Source: Thermodesulfobacteriota bacterium (GTDB taxonomy: Bacteria > Desulfobacterota_D > UBA1144 > Nemesobacterales > CSP1-2). Taken from it: a stretch of DNA of 64,000 nucleotides. The notes beneath the pieces are model-generated. The model searched no databases. It had not been told where the DNA came from and worked only from the letters and a program-made list of their open reading frames with translations. How positions within the stretch are numbered: the stretch's first letter is position 1; each line of letters opens with the position of its first letter. Positions 62,305-64,000 of the stretch are shown here, piece by piece. Position numbers and translations under genes: made by a program. The DNA is taken from NCBI GenBank assembly GCA_035559815.1, contig DATMAT010000076.1, positions 26,582 to 90,581 of the forward strand, given 5' to 3'.

Positions 62305-62523
62305 TTACCATTTTAGCCCCAGCTCTTTTGCAACTTTTTTTGCAGGAATTCCACGCTCACCTTGTTTAACAGCGGTGATTGTACGGCGAAGCCGACCCTT
62401 TACCTCTGGTTTAAGTTCTAATCTCTGATCGGGATCACCGAGCAACTCAATCAGCTTGCGTTCGATGACATCCTCTATAAGGGCTTTTAATTGAAGAACT
62501 GTAAGTTGGCCTACGGTTTTCAT
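62305..62523 (-). CDS. Antitoxin-like small protein, no toxin partner seen
   Basis: 72 aa: 'MKTVGQLTVLQLKALIEDVI', a middle 'RLELKPEVKGRLRRTITAVK', and the end 'GIPAKKVAKELGLKW'. The helix pattern resembles small antitoxins that accompany PIN or RelE toxins. The genes next to it are the DUF433/DUF5615 pair and a membrane protein, so its own toxin is missing. A function as antitoxin is an inference. Confidence 0.6.
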   Translation of the reverse strand: MKTVGQLTVLQLKALIEDVIERKLIELLGDPDQRLELKPEVKGRLRRTITAVKQGERGIPAKKVAKELGLKW

Positions 62524-62601
62524 GTTTTACAATCCTTACTAATTTCTAGCATAACCATATGGTACTGTAGTGCCAATGCCACTGAGTCTCCGACAGACAG
62601 T

Positions 62602-63219
62602 TTAACCTTGTAGAATGTGACTTAATGTTTTATCAGCTTTTACTTCTTTGTAACTATTGCTTAGATTGTCTCTATACTCAACGCAGAAATCTACGTGACG
62701 AATATTGTTTTTCTCACAAACATTCAGTTCCGGATAATACCTCAATTTCAGATCGTTTTTTATTTCTCCACCCTTTAAAAATACTACTTGAGTATTTTCA
62801 TTGTCAGTTTTGTGACTTAGAAATTTATCTCTTACAAATCCAAAATCTTGTGAAATGGTTTCTTTAGAACCATCAGGGTATTTTAGAATGAGATTACGTA
62901 AGGTAATGCTACCACTCGCACAATTTTTGTTATAAACATCAAGAGATAGATCAAATGTAAATTTCTGGTTTGAGAAATCCACATAAACAGATGCACTTGC
63001 TATTTGAATATCACATACGACCTGTTTCTCCATCAATTTAATTTGTTTCCAAATCATTGAAGCATAAAAAGCCGTAACAATAACAAGAACCACCGTAGCT
63101 ATAGCTTGAATCAAGGATGAATAAATATTCAGAGTTTCCCTAAAAGGCCATAAGAGAAAGCCCACCGGCACTAAGCAAGCGAGGATAAGAAGAAGTGTAA
63201 GAACCAACTGTTTAAGCAC
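62602..63219 (-). CDS. Membrane protein with periplasmic or cytoplasmic beta domain, unknown function
   Basis: 205 aa from a GTG at 63219 preceded by AGAGGTG (a TTG 33 bases upstream is the alternative). Two N-terminal transmembrane helices (~2-24 and ~38-60), a short helix 'WKQIKLMEKQ', then a ~130-residue beta-rich domain. Codon usage is AT-rich compared with the core region. No family recognised. Confidence 0.6.
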   Translation of the reverse strand: MLKQLVLTLLLILACLVPVGFLLWPFRETLNIYSSLIQAIATVVLVIVTAFYASMIWKQIKLMEKQVVCDIQIASASVYVDFSNQKFTFDLSLDVYNKNCASGSITLRNLILKYPDGSKETISQDFGFVRDKFLSHKTDNENTQVVFLKGGEIKNDLKLRYYPELNVCEKNNIRHVDFCVEYRDNLSNSYKEVKADKTLSHILQG

Positions 63220-63482
63220 TAAAACACCTCTCAATACATTAATTCCGTTCAAGCAGTGGTAGGATATTGAGAATGCTCTTACTTATCCTTCAAGATTTAT
63301 AATAACTTAATTCTCCTATTATCTAAGATTTGACAATAACTTTTCCTGCCCTTCAAATCAATAAAAGCTCTTATCTGGCCTATAATGCAGAATAGGAAAA
63401 TTTCTAACACTTTATTGAATAATCTTACCTTCTCTATCTTAAGCGTCTTCCTATGGTGGAGATTCATATTAACTATGTTTAA

Positions 63483-63836
63483 TCAGAATTTAAATCCCTG
63501 CCAATCTTGTTGGGAACCGGCCATAACTCCACCGCAACACAAACCAACAATCACACCAAGTATCCAACCATACCAAGATCCTACATTCACTTGAAAAATA
63601 ATCACCTGACTAATCAAATACGCCGTTGCAGTTAAATAAAATGTCAATTCTAATATCTTCCGATGAAGAGGCCATAAAAGAGAAAAAGGTTTATAGATAT
63701 AAGCACTAAGAATCATTATCAAGGGAAAAGAAATGGCAGGCATCCACCACTTCCAAGAATAAGCAACAACACTTACCACTGTAGCCACTATAACCCTTAA
63801 AAAGAAAGTAAGTAGATTTTCTAAAAGGAACCTCAT
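63483..63836 (-). CDS. Membrane protein, unknown function
   Basis: 117 aa with three to four transmembrane helices ('FFLRVIVATVVSVVAYSW', 'MPAISFPLIMILSAYIY', 'LELTFYLTATAYLISQVIIF', 'GWILGVIVGLCCGGVMAG'). No ribosome-binding site stands out and the AT-rich codon usage equals that of the previous gene. Probably real but unassigned. The last 164 bases of the window after it hold no gene; the word GCTGTCCAAA occurs twice there. Confidence 0.55.
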   Translation of the reverse strand: MRFLLENLLTFFLRVIVATVVSVVAYSWKWWMPAISFPLIMILSAYIYKPFSLLWPLHRKILELTFYLTATAYLISQVIIFQVNVGSWYGWILGVIVGLCCGGVMAGSQQDWQGFKF

Positions 63837-64000
63837 TTAAAAAATTCTTTAATTAGCAAAAAACACTGCTGTCCAAAATAATCAGGTATCAAGAAATCCA
63901 TCCCCGTAAAACAAGGCTTTTAGACAGATAAAACCTCCTTTTCAAAACCAGGTTACCCCTCTTTTGTCTGTTTACTCTGCATATGCTGTCCAAATCACAT

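Noticed and set aside
1..64000. CRISPR arrays, rRNA genes, prophage or integrase genes.
   Set aside because: No regularly spaced direct repeats, no rRNA sequence and no integrase or phage structural genes were seen anywhere in the window; the holin-4 family gene at 57528 is a chromosomal membrane protein.
63853..64000. Two copies of GCTGTCCAAA near the right edge, possibly an insertion-sequence end.
   Set aside because: Only a short word repeated twice, with no inverted partner or transposase inside the window; cannot be judged without the next sequence.

Overview
The window comes from a diderm (Gram-negative) bacterium of moderate GC content. Evidence for an outer membrane is a phosphate-selective-type porin, a Pal/OmpA lipoprotein with CpoB, a giant AsmA/YdbH-like protein and many lipobox lipoproteins. 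The gene order fits a deep lineage of the Desulfobacterota or former Deltaproteobacteria (or a Dadabacteria-like group): a separate F0 cluster (atpZ-atpI-atpB-atpE), an Rrf2-sufBCD-sufU-Rieske-sufS operon, and rpmH-rnpA-yidD-yidC-jag. The lineage is an inference from gene content; there is no rRNA here to settle it. No CRISPR array, intact transposase or replication origin was seen.

Layout. 0-5.5 kb: an ABC importer whose ATPase carries an N-terminal TusA-like sulfur-carrier domain, its permease, a coupled membrane protein, a porin, a ComEA-type DNA-binding protein and HU. 5.5-16 kb: core metabolism (threonine ammonia-lyase, CoaBC, IlvD, TrpE/TrpG) with a response regulator, a degenerate metallo-beta-lactamase-fold protein, a Rieske protein and tRNA-Gln. 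A strongly folded non-coding stretch lies between coaBC and ilvD. 16-24 kb: phosphomannomutase/phosphoglucomutase, a YdbH-YdbL envelope lipid-transport pair in which YnbE seems fused to YdbL, two tandem paralogous beta-helix-like lipoproteins, and an AmiS/UreI channel. 25-30 kb: a decayed dinB, tRNA-Ala, an atypical sirtuin, a tandem-domain ThyX-like protein and a HEPN-like protein. 30-38 kb: a MarR-methyltransferase pair with a visible operator, XseA, a truncated acyl-CoA-synthetase-like protein, a CCA/poly(A) polymerase-family enzyme and several small membrane or zinc-ribbon proteins.

38-43 kb: the F0 part of ATP synthase, HemL, Pal and CpoB. 43.5-50 kb: the complete SUF iron-sulfur assembly operon behind an IscR-like Rrf2 regulator. 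50-53.5 kb: the rpmH-rnpA-yidD-yidC-khpB cluster. 53.5-59 kb: TadA, an unknown large protein, a 4-hydroxyphenylacetate hydroxylase / 4-hydroxybutyryl-CoA dehydratase family gene interrupted by one in-frame TAG, a small membrane protein and a luciferase-like oxidoreductase. 59-64 kb is accessory: a Tat-exported amine oxidase, a DUF433/DUF5615 toxin-antitoxin pair, an antitoxin-like orphan, a small gene with an in-frame TAG, and two membrane proteins.

Intergenic regions are rich in dispersed palindromes and small terminal-inverted-repeat elements of several families. The most rewarding items to follow up are the TusA-ABC fusion, the amber codon in the HpaB-family gene, the folded RNA candidate next to coaBC, the YnbE-YdbL fusion, the tandem beta-helix lipoproteins and the ThyX-like/HEPN neighbourhood.
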